Shown here in pieces: positions 1 to 15,346 of a DNA stretch of 35,499 nucleotides. Source of the DNA: Hyphochytrium catenoides (Eukaryota > Sar > Hyphochytriomycetes > Hyphochytriales > Hyphochytriaceae). The DNA is taken from contig FLMG01000556.1 in the NCBI GenBank assembly GCA_900088475.1, positions 736-36,234 on the forward strand, given 5' to 3'. The notes beneath the pieces are model-generated. The model saw nothing but the letters and a program-made list of their open reading frames with translations. It was not told where the DNA came from and made no database searches. The position numbers and the translations under genes are program-made. Numbering within the stretch: the first letter of the stretch is position 1; the number at the start of each line of letters is the position of its first letter.

Positions 1-1
1 T

Positions 2-474
2 ATGGCAAAGGTGTCTGCCGCTTGCTGTCCCACAGACGGCAGCCAGTGTAAATCTGTGATAAAGCTGTCGGCAGCTGCGATCTTTCCAAGCGCCTCTCCT
101 GCCATAGACCAGCGCTGGATCGTCTTGTCGTCTGAGCAACTGACCAGCTCATTGCCGGGCGTCCAGCACACGGACGTGACCATATCCGTGTCTTTAACAA
201 CGAAGAGGCAGTTACAAGAGTGAGTTTGGGGTTGACACGGCTGGCTGATAGCCAGCAGGGGACAGAGCAGGAAGAACAAGCTAGGAGAGAATGAGCCATG
301 GAGTCACCGCAGAGAGAACTATAAGATAGGGAAAGTGGGAGCCAGGAAAGATTCTTGCGCAAGGGTACTGGAAACTTGTCGATTGCCCGATAGAAAGGGG
401 TTATATTGACTGCAGATGAGGATCAATTGAAGCTTACGCTGGGTGGTTAGCGGCTGGACTATCTTGAACCTCAT
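2..474 (-). CDS. IFT80: Intraflagellar transport protein IFT80, 5' exons (partial)
   Basis: IFT80 is a WD40-repeat subunit of the IFT-B complex, which carries cargo along cilia. Exon 1 (474-438) reads MRFKIVQPLTTQ and ends one base into a codon at a GTAAG donor. Exon 2 (191-2) follows an AAAG acceptor and restores a His codon, giving QHTDMVTSVCW and then the WD40 signature NELVSCSDDKTIQRW. Next comes DSFITDLHWLP, matching the conserved IFT80 stretch after the first WD repeat. Family proteins begin with a similar short lead, so ATG 474 is probably the true start. The gene runs off the left edge, so only about 75 of the usual 750-800 residues are present. Assignment rests on recognised motif order and was not searched; another IFT WD40 protein is less likely. 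Confidence 0.82.
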
Positions 475-1112
475 TTTGATTCCGTCCTTGGCAGCCGGCG
501 AAAGTGAAAGGATTAGCACGGACTGCTGGCAAATCCTTGGCTAGTTCTGAGCCGCTTCAGTCACTGTTCGGCATCCGCAATCCGAAGGGTCAAGACCGAT
601 GATACTTCTCAAGGGCCCCGACTGAGGTGCAGACAGCCTGACAAGCCTTAAACAGCTTCACTCGTTGGAGTCCACCGTCTCAGAGCTCCAGATTATGAGC
701 TTGGCTCCTGGCAATGCCGATAACTGGCCCTGGCGAGCTTGACGCTCAAGCTTCGCTCCGTCTGCAGTGTCTGTTCGTCTCAACATAGTAATACCCTCGC
801 TCCCTAATAATAACTATGGCTTAGCTTACACGAGGATACAAACACCAGCAAAAGAGCGTTACTCTGGTTGGAGCCGCTAACGGCCGCAGATTAATTGAAG
901 AGTTATTGGAGATGTCAGAGATTATTGGGACTGCAAGCATCAGGAGATCTTTGTCTGTCCGACGATGGCTGATTGCGCTTTGAAGCTGTTGAGACTCCGG
1001 CTCAAAGAGAGAGACTAAAGAGAGTGTGGGCCAAGATCTTCTTGTCGTTAATGAGGTCTAGGGTTTATTGTGCTTTCGAAGATCATTTATAACTGTGTAT
1101 CCGGGTCTAATG
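475..1112. other. Spacer between IFT80 start and FadH-like stop
   Basis: About 640 bases without a supported gene. It must hold the IFT80 promoter and 5' UTR and the 3' end of the FadH-like gene, both on the minus strand. I see no clear TATA box, repeat or RNA gene. Confidence 0.5.
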
Positions 1113-5597
<4,485 letters not shown>

Positions 5598-5909
5598 GTT
5601 TGAAGACGGATTGAGACTCTTCGCGGAGCGGTAACACTGGAGCTAAGTATGTTAGCGCGGCGTGGAGCTCTGTCGTGTGGCGATGTTATTCTTCAATGAG
5701 CTGCAAGGCGCTCTCGGGAATTTTGCTGCGCTCTGCTGTCAGAAATGAAGCTCTCCTCGGGCGCTACCACGTCCTAACAAGGAGAAGAGTCAAGCGACGC
5801 GGCAGATCAGGAGCGGGGGGAGGATGAGTGTCTTTTGTTGTCTGATATTTAGAGAGAGAGGAAGAGACAAACCGACAGAAGTGGTTTCTCGGGCGGAGCA
5901 AGGGCGAGG

Positions 5910-5947
<38 letters not shown>

Positions 5948-5977
5948 CGAGAGAGAGACAGAGAGAGTGAGAGAGAA

Positions 5978-6008
<31 letters not shown>

Positions 6009-6280
6009 AAGAGAGAGAGACAGAGATTTTAAAGGATATCTGCTAGAATGTGTTCCCAGAGAGAGAGAGAGAGAGACAGACAGAGTGAGGGTTGAGGGGG
6101 TATATTTAGCCAAAAGTCAATGGTTGTAGGAAGCAGTACATCAGTTGGTAGGACCGCACAATGGAATGATTGGCATATTTACAGTAGTGCGTCTGTCTGT
6201 TAGTTTCCGAAAGCTACATTACCCCTTGTGATATGTTTCACTGTTAAATCTAGCTGCATCTTTCAATTCCTTCCCAAGCC
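5598..6280. promoter_or_regulatory. Upstream region of FadH-like gene
   Basis: Bases upstream of the FadH-like ATG on the minus strand. The first 100 bases are probably 5' UTR: the frame leading to the ATG has an in-frame TAG just upstream. Farther out lies the GA/CT block listed separately. No other gene is supported, and the long open frames here are Leu/Ser translations of the repeat. Confidence 0.5.
5912..6084. repeat. Interrupted GA/CT microsatellite upstream of FadH-like gene
   Basis: Two (GA)n blocks on the plus strand, separated by about 33 ordinary bases near 6027-6059, with AAAG and GAGC interruptions. It lies about 315-490 nt upstream of the FadH-like ATG and is CT-rich on that gene's sense strand. 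Confidence 0.92.
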
Positions 6281-6472
6281 ATGAAACCTTCAAACCAGGA
6301 CGAGGTTATGTCGACTACGCACATGGGGGAAATGACTGTTTTTCCATCTAGGGACTTGTGGGAGATAACGTGGGCGCTGCCCGACGTGACCGCCCCAGTT
6401 GAAGTTCAACGGTCGACTCCAGGGGGAGAGCTGAATGAAGTGGGCCCATTTATCAGTGGCTACTCTGTGTAA
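6281..6472 (+). CDS. Possible small ORF, 63 aa, unknown
   Basis: An ATG-started open frame between the divergent FadH-like promoter and the INTS8 3' end. The product starts MKPSNQDEVMSTTHMGEMTV, is acidic with no membrane segment, and I recognise no family. It is not antisense to any exon I could support. The stop codon is followed within about 120 bases by AATAAA sequences at 6487, 6500 and 6587 on the same strand, compatible with a short transcript. A chance ORF is equally possible. Confidence 0.25.
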   Translation: MKPSNQDEVMSTTHMGEMTVFPSRDLWEITWALPDVTAPVEVQRSTPGGELNEVGPFISGYSV

Positions 6473-6855
6473 TATCTAATCTTTTCAATAAATCTGCAGA
6501 ATAAAATCTCTACAACTAGGAAGTCCAGAGCCTTCAGATACTTCAGATTCCTATCTTATTAGTTACTCTTTGTTACTACGTTGACAAATAAAGTCTATAG
6601 CTCCCAACAAGAGGAAATCAACATTTGTCAGTCTTTGGAATAGTAGATCGGACGGGAGATGGGAGGACAAAAATAGCCCAGCGAACTCTGAGAGCGTGGC
6701 TGTACGGCCACCTACTCTTAGAATAATACAAGGTTCGTTAGAAGTAGTCCTGATGTTTACTTCGTTTGGTGCTCAGCCCCGAATGGCAGTCAGCCCCTTG
6801 GCAGACATGCACATTAGCGACTGAATAGCCGGAACTTTGCCCAGACAACGCCTAG
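6473..6855. other. Spacer before INTS8 stop
   Basis: Locally AT-rich, with three plus-strand AATAAA hexamers in its left third. It should contain the INTS8 3' UTR on the minus strand. I see no gene. Confidence 0.5.
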
Positions 6856-9800
6856 CTAGAGATGCCGTCGGAACAATTCTTGGAAAAAAGTTTGCGTTAA
6901 GCGTCGTATAAGCTCTCTGCGAACCTCTGCTGGGTTGGAGGCATTCAACGCTGGAGTCTGAAGGATTTGTAACAAAGCACCCACTTTCCTGTCAGACAAG
7001 AGTGAGAAATTGGACAAAAACTGTGTCTTAGAGGTATCGATCCCAGGGATCCCAACTAGTCGATTCCAGTGGTTGAAGTTCTAGCTCAAGGAGCAATGGT
7101 ATAAGTGTCATCGACCTAGAGGAAATGGTACTTACTTCTCGTCTGGCGGGGTCCGTCTGGAGTGAATGTGTACCAAAGTCTCCAGTAAAGGCACCTGCTG
7201 GCGCGTGAGACAAGAAGTTGACGTTGTGTGACAGAGTGATAGCCGTAGGACGTATCAAGGTGAGGCAAAGACCTGAGACGGTTGAGAAAATATGGGAAAC
7301 GAGAGGTGGGGCCACTAGGGACGTTGCCAAGCCTATTGATAGACACATATCTAGAAGAGTGGCCGCCAGTCTGAGTGTAGAGCAAACTATTATAAGGACA
7401 AAAGGAAGAACAGATGCTCCCTTACCTCCCAAATGAAACCGAAGAAGCTTGAGTTATGCATTTGAGGGGAGAGATGTAGAAGGTCACAAGCGGTAGTGAG
7501 CTCCACGCCGCTAGGAAACAGCTGGCAGACCACGGCAGCCTCAACAGGACAGTTCATTGCTCTCAAAGTCACCACCTGCGTTCCACATTGGAGCAGCGAG
7601 GTCAGAGTAGCGCGGGAGCAAGACACAGAAAGGACATTCCGCATGTGAGTGAGCGACACTACCTCCGCTACCTTCTACAAGCATGCTAAAAACTGCGCTT
7701 GAGAAAGAGAGGAGGCAAGACTATGTCTCTGCAAGCTACTTGACACCCTCGTGACTTTCTAGGTGCTAGGTTCTTGATACCCTGACTCTTCCTACACGTC
7801 GTCTTCTCCCCGAACACCCGAACAAGAAGGCAAATACTTACCAATCTCCACAGCAGGGGCTCTCCAATAATAGAGGCGAGATCGTCCCCGCCGTGCTCTA
7901 AAAAGGATGTCGCTGCGCAGATGGCTTCCAAATACAACGAGAGAGCACTTTGCACATTCCATTCTAGCAAAGTAATAGGGTAGAGGTTAGATGACGAGAT
8001 GACTGCAACTGCTTCTCGGAAGAACTATGTCTAACCCCTTTCCCTCTCGAGTCTTTGCACTTTACGATCTCCATCCTCACATAGATAGTCTACGAAAGGG
8101 AACCCTTTCCCCCTTATAAGTTGACCATGTCGCCCTCAACGCTAGTAGATTTGGGTTACCTCTTAATCCCGATGTCCCTTTCGGTCCGTGCAACGGCAGC
8201 AGCGGAGAGCTATGCATATCTCCAAGCAACAGCATCCAGCGACATTCCCTAGGCTGCCGCGCTCTAAGCTCTTTAAGAGAGAGTAGGAACAGATCGCGCA
8301 CTGCCCCTTGGTGCTGCTGTATAAGCAGCTCTAAATGGCCGCAGAGAAAAGTCACGGTGAGTCATGGTTGATTCTGAGACTAGAGATAGGCAAGGCATTG
8401 AAGACAAAGGGGATAGTAGGTAAAATCACTTAAGCACGTGGAAGTCAGAGCAAAACGGGATAAGATGGCGTCCTCCATCCTCACCTTCGGCCTTCTTATC
8501 ATGTTTCTCCGTAAAGAATGCGTAAGGGGAGGCAACAAGGAGTGCTAACTCTCCTAGTAGCGTTATATCAAAGGTCACAGAAAACTTTGCCTGAAATTTT
8601 AGTGATGGACTTGCCGTCAGTTTCCATATGCTCTGTTTCCTCCCTCCGTCTCTCCCTCCTTCACCCCATCTGTCTCTCTGCGGCTCTCCACCGTTTGTTA
8701 TGCAGTTGTCACCTGTTCCGTGAAGGTGGATCGGTAAAGAAGTCCTCCAGCGACGCCCCCCAGCACCTCCAGGCACGGTGTCGATAAGTGAAAGCTGAAC
8801 AACTCCTTTGACTAGTGTCACATAAACGGAGATGCAGAGTGATCACGACGGTTTAGTTCACTTAGAGTGGGAGTTCGGGATATATGATGTCGTACCATCG
8901 GGTTCTCTGCTATATCCGGCTCCAGTGACTCGATGAAGGATAGGAACGCATTATTGAGCTCTTCCCTCTGACTGCCAGATAGACTGTAGGATGGGGAAGC
9001 CGCCGTACCCTCTCCTTGCGTTTCTTTGGAGGATAGGATGACGCTGTGAAAGAGCTTCATTATGCTAGCCATGGTGGAATACACCTCGCACTCTTTGGTT
9101 AGTGGCAACATCTTTTCTTTCTGGAAGCCACTATTTGGATCTGTTCCTTCAGGGCAGGAGGTGATAGAAGAGGATTTAGCCAATCCAAGGGTCACGTTGC
9201 CAGTTTAGCAAGAGAAGGAGCACTCGGGGTAAAGTAAGCCCTAATGAGAGGCGTAAGAGGCAATAGAGACAAACGTCTGAGAAATTTAAAAGGAAAAAGC
9301 TCCAGAAGGCCAAAAATGGATTCAGCTGTTGGAGGAAGGCTCAGCATACGGGTACCTATGCGTCAGAGAACAGTTATGGCAAAGACCAGAAGGAAAGGCA
9401 GCCGAAGATACAGATAGTGTGAACCGCGTCATGGGCCTGGTTGTGGCGCCGGTCTGACCTGCATCACCGGATCCGTCTCGCGCTTTGATGCTCTTACATG
9501 CTGCAAGAAGGGAATCCCAACAGCCATTGTGAAGCATCCACCGAAGAGATAGGCGAAGAGCTGTAGGCCACTCTCGAGACTGAGATAAAGGGGCGGTGTA
9601 AGGGACACGAATGCCTGAAAATAAAGAGAGGGACTTACAGGACCAGCAGGTCCCTCTGCAAGTGAAGCCTTGATCTTGGCCTCTAGCTCCAGTCCTTCTT
9701 TCAGGACTTGTGGAAGAGGAGACGCGCAGCCTCCAGCCAATGTTCTGCGTCTTTTCCTGTGCAGCTAGCGAAGAAAGTAGTCAATCTCGCATGTTAGCCC

Positions 9801-12800
9801 TCAACAGGGTGATCGAGAAAGTAACTCTCTTTCTTCTGCTCGCATCAGATGGCTACATTCTCTCTTTTCTGTCAATACTTTAGCAAAAGGCGTCGAAGAT
9901 CTTCATTTTGCGTGTATCATTCTTTACCGATATATCCTCTCTCTCTTGTGTGCGTTCACCTGTCCTCAATCTTTTATATTACTCAAGGTTTGCTCCAGGG
10001 CATCAATACCTGGCGAAAGTGGTCCCTTTCCTCTTCCATAACTTTTCTTCCGAGGGAAGGGCGTCGAAGCTGAGAGACGAGAGGTGTGGTGGGAATCACA
10101 GAAAGAAGAGAGAAGGTCTTAAGCCCCTCCCACACTTCCGGAAGAGGGTAGCTGGCTAGGAGATGGAACAAGAGAGCCTCGAGGCGTTCTTTATGCTGCT
10201 CGTTGAGACGTCGCCCGTCTTGTCCTGGTTTTCCATCTCGTTCTATGACCTTTGCAACGCCTATTCAATGCGAAATTGAGGTAGGAAAGGGTCATCTGAC
10301 TCTACTGAGAGGGAGGACAAAGAGCACAGGGAGAGGAAATGACAGTGGTTCTTATGGGACTCCACCACCCCATCTCTTCTCTAGCAGCCGCCTCCATGGT
10401 TTGGCTAAACTTACTGGCAAACAAGAAATCCCGAAGAGTCGGTTCCACCAGCATCGGCCCGCAAACACTAAGGCAGCTTGAGACGGCAGAGCCCAGGTAG
10501 AGCAACTGGCATGCAGGTAGGATGGCGAGTATAGGCGATATTAGGAAGAGCTAGTGCCAAGAAGGAAAGGTCCCGCGAAAGCCACTGACGATCTGGGATC
10601 AAATGGCGGACAGAAGCGACTTGGGATAGCAAGAGTGGTTCTACCTTATATAGCTCATTGCTCAAGAGCAACTGACAGGCAATAGGAGAATCAGATTTCT
10701 GGCGCTCTGCTCGTTCCAGCTCCCAACGATAACTGGGACAGGCAGGAAAAAAGACTATTGTCAGGCGGAACTTCTCCAGAGACAAACGCATTAGACAGCC
10801 GTCTGACAGGTCAGCGGCAACGGAGTTTTAGTGATGGAAAACCTTGAAGTTATGCGCTGGGCGTAGAGAGACCAAGGCGAGGGAGAAAGCGAGGCAAGGA
10901 GCACTGAGTGAAACAGACCTCCAAGGGAGCCTGTCCCCAAAGCTCGCTGCAGTATCCTCTATCAATAGTTGACTGCAATCGTGTAAGTTCTTGTTTTCCA
11001 AATGCTGCGAAAGTGCACGCATTTTGCGGCTCACGCTTACTCCTGACAGATTATAAATGTATGGCAGGCGTAAGCATGGGATGCGACTATCTTAAACCCT
11101 TCCAGGACAAGTAAGCAAGCTAATTTCAAGCACTTTGCTATGCAATTGCCCCAACAGAGATCTATTATGTGGACCGAAGCCAACTAAGTGTCAAAAGGAA
11201 AACAAACCTGGGCAAACACTCGGTGAGGATACTAGGGCGCTTGGTATCTGCTTCCCTCCCTCTTCGCTAGAGGCAAGAATAGCTCCCCAGCTAGCGTTGA
11301 TATACCCTTGTAGCTTCGATAGGAGACTGTTCTCTATTCCCTTGACCTAAAACGGGTAACAGGTTAGCTTCGAGGTTCTAGTGTGCAACGCACCGCGCGG
11401 AGATGACAACCACATAACACCTATCGGGGTCAGAGAATCATAGATCGCGGGGGGGGGGGGGGGCGAAGGCTGATAATAACGCACCGTAGGCAGTGAAATA
11501 ACAATGTTACAGAGACATGTTGATGATAGTACCTTTCCTTCCTCTGTAGCTGATATATCAGCAGCTGCTATGAAGTGGTCCAACGCCTGTTAACAGAGCA
11601 GCGCAAGAGGCGGCCATGCAGGCAGCCAAAGGCAAGAAAGGGGAAACAAAGCACATCACAGAGGATCAAAGTCAGTGGCCATCCCTTTGAAATATGCGCT
11701 CGCAATCCTACCGTCTTGAAGTCCTTGGATACAAAGGCAAACTCTCCTAAGTCGATATGGATCATCCGCCGATCCTCGACGCTTAGCACGAAGGAAATCT
11801 CATTATTCACGCCTTCGTGCGCCAAGTCTTTCGTCTCGTTTTCGTCCTCTTGCAAGAGAGAGAGGAGAAACGTCCGAGACTCGTTCCCACTAGGCATATC
11901 TTTCTTCAAAGCCTTCAGGGCAGCTACCTCCTGAGAGCCTTCGACGGGTTGTAGGCTAGGTGGTTGCTGGCTCAGCGCCAGACGGACTCTCGTGCGGAGT
12001 ATCCATCTATCATGGGGAAACACGTTAATCGTTGAAGATACAAGAGGAAAGCAGGAACGCTTAGAGAAGTCAGACGCTCTAGTATCTACCAAGGGAGATG
12101 AGAAAGGAAGAGCAAGAGGTAAGAAAGTGGGATAGAAACACGGGCCACAAAAGCGACTCAAATCTTAATACTGGGCAATGAAAGACTGTGGCACGACCTT
12201 TCATGACAGGTCAATGGCCTTATTCTCACCGATGGAACATAAGCTTTGCTTTTAATAACTGAGGTGTACGCTTGTCCGTTTTCTTCGTCCTGTTTCCTTC
12301 GGCAGACACATTGGGGTCTTCTTTCCCTTGGCCTCTAGCTCCCTCTTCCTCCGCTGTACTTACGATCCCCTGAAGCAGCTCCTTTTGGAATTTTATGGGT
12401 ACTACCGCTTCCAAACTCTGCAGGTCAAGCTGCAGCGCGGCTGCAACCTATGATAGAAGAGATGAGGAAGGGGAAAGGAATAGCAGTGTACAAGGACAGG
12501 AGCACAAGAAGTATGCGAGGGCATCAGGTCCTCAATCAGCCGGACGCGTCAGGGCGTTTAGCTGCGTAGAGAGGCTCACCTTATCAGATGAGTGAATAGA
12601 AAAAGACAGCGACCGAGAGAAAAAACGGGCACAATGCAAAATAAGAAGAGGAGCGGCCATCTATCCATTGCGATTACCTGCGCAGCCTTCTTGACGAGGA
12701 GCTGGGAGACCTCAGGGGTAACTCCTTCCTCTACCAACACCCCAGCCTGCTCCAGAAATAACCGGAGCAGCTCTTGCCCTGAAGGTTCCGCCTTTGGACC

Positions 12801-13301
12801 ATCTGACCGAATGATTTGCAGCTACGTGTTTGCCAAGGGATGAAGACGAGACAAGACTGTGTAAGAACTCTAAGGTGAACGACAGAGAAGGCTAACAGAG
12901 AAAAAGAGAGAGAAAGAGAGATACTGAAGTTTGCAAAAGAAAGGGAAGTTAGAAAAATGGCTGCGTGTGGGATCATGAAGGAAAGGCACTAATACACTTC
13001 ATCATCCCACACCGCAGACTGGCGGAGAGAGAGATGTAGGGCCCCAACTAGGTCATTGAACGAGAAGACCAAGAGTGTCGGCGTACAAATAGACATAAAA
13101 GGAGCGAAAGGGTGGTGCTCAGGTAATAAGCCTAAGAGGAGGGGCAGCAACTAGACGTCATAAGGCTCACGTGGCTCCAAGATGTATATCACTTACATGC
13201 TTAAGAAACTTCTGCTCATCAAGAAGGAAGTCATACCAAGTGAACGGTGAAGCAGCTTGCCCAATCTCCAGCCAGGGCTGCTGGAAGATGGAACGATACA
13301 T
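6856..13301 (-). CDS. INTS8: Integrator complex subunit 8
   Basis: Integrator is a nuclear complex that cleaves snRNA 3' ends and nascent RNA polymerase II transcripts; INTS8 is a helical-repeat scaffold subunit contacting its PP2A module. The N-terminus (13301-13197) has FTWYDFLLDEQKFLKH, matching the animal INTS8 lead with its FEFLLEE. Next come LLRLFLEQAG (12821-12678) and VAAALQLDLQSLE (12447-12230), the family's FLEQAS and VAAHLKWDLDILE. KLMFHRW then spans the splice to 12006-11712, and 11586-11533 encodes LDHFIAAADI. Near the C-terminus, exon 7963-7842 (VQSALSLYLEA) and exon 7674-7426 (ending NSSFFGFIWE) match the TPR-like region. The last exon, 6988-6856, contains ALNASNPAEV, the conserved INTS8 NASNPEE end. 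An in-frame TAG precedes ATG 13301. Exons between about 11340 and 8000 are only partly resolved (11346 onward, ending 10919, 10802 onward). Confidence 0.85.
11449..11463. repeat. Poly-G run (15 G)
   Basis: Fifteen consecutive G on the plus strand inside an INTS8 intron, poly-C in the transcript. It lies upstream of the 3' splice site at 11347. It could also be an assembly-sensitive homopolymer. Confidence 0.9.
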
Positions 13302-13480
13302 CGGAGAAAGCGGATGGCTGTCGAATCTGTGCCTCTAGATGTCCTCTTCTTAGGAGGTCTCCTTATCTACAACCGTTCGGTCTCTGCGCAATCCTGCCGT
13401 ACGGCGCAGAGCCTCATGGTACAAGGAGATGGGCCATCGACGACTCCGTCCTTGCTGATCGCTGCAAGCGCGCGTTTCTT

Positions 13481-13617
13481 CTCCTGTCACTCTGAATCTC
13501 TCTGTTCTTCTCTTTCTGAGTCTCTGTTCTTCTCCTGTCACTCTGAGTCTCTGTTCTTCTCTTGTCACTCTGGTCTCTCTGTTCTTCTCCTGTCACTCTT
13601 GAGTCTCTGTTGCCGTA
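13481..13617. repeat. Five-copy minisatellite, unit about 22-29 bp
   Basis: Five imperfect tandem copies of a unit based on TTCTTCTCCTGTCACTCTG followed by AGTCTCTG. Copies differ by small indels: one lacks the CCTGTCA core and another has GG in place of GAG. It lies 180-316 nt upstream of the INTS8 ATG. Confidence 0.85.
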
Positions 13618-13746
13618 TCATCTTCAGCTCGTCGTTTCTTGAGTTTTTGTCTGGAAATCTTGGCTTCTTGAAAATCACTAAACTACGACTGGGCGGGTTA
13701 TATTCGGTAAGGCTGTAGTAGTCGTTGCCTGTTAACAATCATTGCC

Positions 13747-14043
13747 ATGGAGTTTGAATGGCTTGAAAGAAAGCTGTTTGTGTGTGGGCTACACGCATGG
13801 AATATCTTTAGGAGAAGGGATGGTAATTTTGGTGGGGCTGAGCGGAAGAAGGAAGACAAATCTTTGTTGCAGAGATTTTATCGCGTCTTCAGTCTTCACT
13901 TGGCCCTCGTCTGTTGGTCGTCCTTCATAGCGGCAGTCTCTCTCTTCCTCTCTCTCTCTCTGTCATCTTCCTCGACTGGTGAGCTAGAAGCTTCCACTTT
14001 CAGAGCGCAGTCGCACGGAATTCTGCCCGGAGTAGAGGAGTAA
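13747..14043 (+). CDS. Possible small ORF, 98 aa, unknown
   Basis: An ATG-started frame in the INTS8/LSM7 spacer, stopping 76 bases before the LSM7 ATG. The product begins MEFEWLERKLFV and carries one hydrophobic stretch (LALVCWSSFIAAVSLFL), followed by a Leu/Ser run encoded by the CT tract. A single-pass peptide is imaginable, but the tract-derived residues and its place in the LSM7 leader make a chance frame or an upstream ORF more likely. Confidence 0.15.
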   Translation: MEFEWLERKLFVCGLHAWNIFRRRDGNFGGAERKKEDKSLLQRFYRVFSLHLALVCWSSFIAAVSLFLSLSLSSSSTGELEASTFRAQSHGILPGVEE

Positions 14044-14119
14044 AAGAGAGAGTTCACCAGAGAAGCAGCAAGCTTTGAAGCAAGGGATAGCTATTTTCCA
14101 ACTGGTACTCTTTGTCAAC

Positions 14120-15346
14120 ATGGTAAGACGAACTCTGTCATTGCAGCCTTCTCCCGCTGTGCTTTAACTTTGGCCACAAAGGGCCACAGAGTCTTTGTCT
14201 CTGTCTCTCTTTTCTGCTTGGTCCTTGTGTCCTCATCTGTGTCAGTGGGGAAGTGCTTGGTGCTCCTTAAATGTGTCTCGCTTCGGGTTTCTCATGTCTG
14301 AGCCGCCGGTCTCGTCCCAAACTCTCAGGCCGCACCGACTGGAAAGAAGGACATGATCCTGGACCTGCAGAAGTATGTGGACCAAAAGGTCAGGGTCAAA
14401 TTTCAAGGTGGAAGAGAAGGTACCATGCGCATCGCAGAAAGCTTATTCTCCCGGTGCTTCTTCCGGCTCCGTTGCCGCACTGCCTTTGTATTGCCTTTGA
14501 TCCTCAGCTAAACCTATTTCTTGCGATCTCATGTCTCCATCTCGGCATGAGTCCCGTGCGCGTGTTCTCTGTGTGCTTGTTACCTAACAACGGAGCCCCG
14601 TGTCTTTTGCTTTATTTTCTCTCTAACTCCAACCTGTCCGCCATCATCTTGAAGAAATAGTTGACTCATCGCTCCTCCTCCTCTCCTGGCTACTCTTACT
14701 ATGCTTCTCCCCTACGCTGTCCCTTGTTAGTTCACGGTGTACTGAAGGGTTACGACGCTCTGATCAACTTAGTACTAGATGACTGCATAGAGTATCTGAG
14801 AGGTAGTGTGACAGCGACTTGCTCTCCTCGACAGTCTCTGCAGGACTCTGTCTCGTCTCTCTCTCCGTCAGCCCTTTGTCTAAGCTCTCTCTGATGTGCC
14901 TTGGATCCATTCTCTCCGGGCCCCCTTGCCCTTCTCTTCTCCTTTGCCGCTTAATCTTAGTGGCTCTCTTGCCTAGTTTTTCCGATTTTATCTGAAAAAG
15001 ACCAGCGACTTAGCTCTTGTGCGTGTTGTCTGTGGTCTTGGCTCTCGCAATTGTTGTCCAAGACCTCTCCTTCACTGTTTGCCGTGTAATGGAATAACAT
15101 CTTCCATTATACTCACCCTCCTCCTTTCCGCGATCTTCTCTCTTGCGGGGATTCTCCTTTCCTTCGCTTTCTTTTCCTCCTTTCTTGTTGCTTTCTTCAG
15201 ATCCTGAGGACCCGTACGTTCTTACGTCTGACACTCGGACTTTGGGGCTCGTGGTTTGCCGCGGGACGTCGGTGATGCTTCTCGCACCAGTTGATGGGTC
15301 AGAGGAGATCTCAAATCCCTTTTTACCGCAAGAGGAGGAGGGTTGA
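14120..15346 (+). CDS. LSM7: U6 snRNA-associated Sm-like protein LSm7
   Basis: LSm7 is one subunit of the LSm2-8 ring that binds the U6 snRNA 3' end, and of the cytoplasmic LSm1-7 ring in mRNA decay. Exons: 14120-14122 (ATG only), 14329-14419, 14731-14802, 15201-15346. They total 312 nt, 103 aa, the same length as human LSm7. The Sm1 motif is KVRVKFQGGREVHGVLKGYD with INLVLDDCIEYLRDPED; Sm2 is GLVVCRGTSVMLLAP with its RG pair. The C-terminus, NPFLPQEEEG, matches the family's NPF tail. The first exon is only the start codon, followed by GTAAGA, and AAPTGKKDMILDL then begins exon 2. An AATAAA at 15648 may be the polyadenylation signal. The gene converges on the helical-repeat gene to its right. 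Confidence 0.96.

Larger units (their letters stand above)
13302..14119. promoter_or_regulatory. Divergent promoter region, INTS8 / LSM7
   Basis: An 818-bp head-to-head spacer between the INTS8 ATG (minus) and the LSM7 ATG (plus). It holds the five-copy minisatellite at 13481-13617, a CT tract at 13936-13962 (about 160-185 nt upstream of LSM7) and a 98-codon ORF listed separately. Confidence 0.6.

Noticed and set aside
5790-6113. 107-aa minus-strand frame rich in Leu-Ser
   Set aside because: A direct translation of the CT microsatellite; no codon structure beyond the repeat.
13350-13596. Two overlapping minus-strand frames rich in Arg, Thr and Glu
   Set aside because: They are translations of the pyrimidine minisatellite in the INTS8 promoter.
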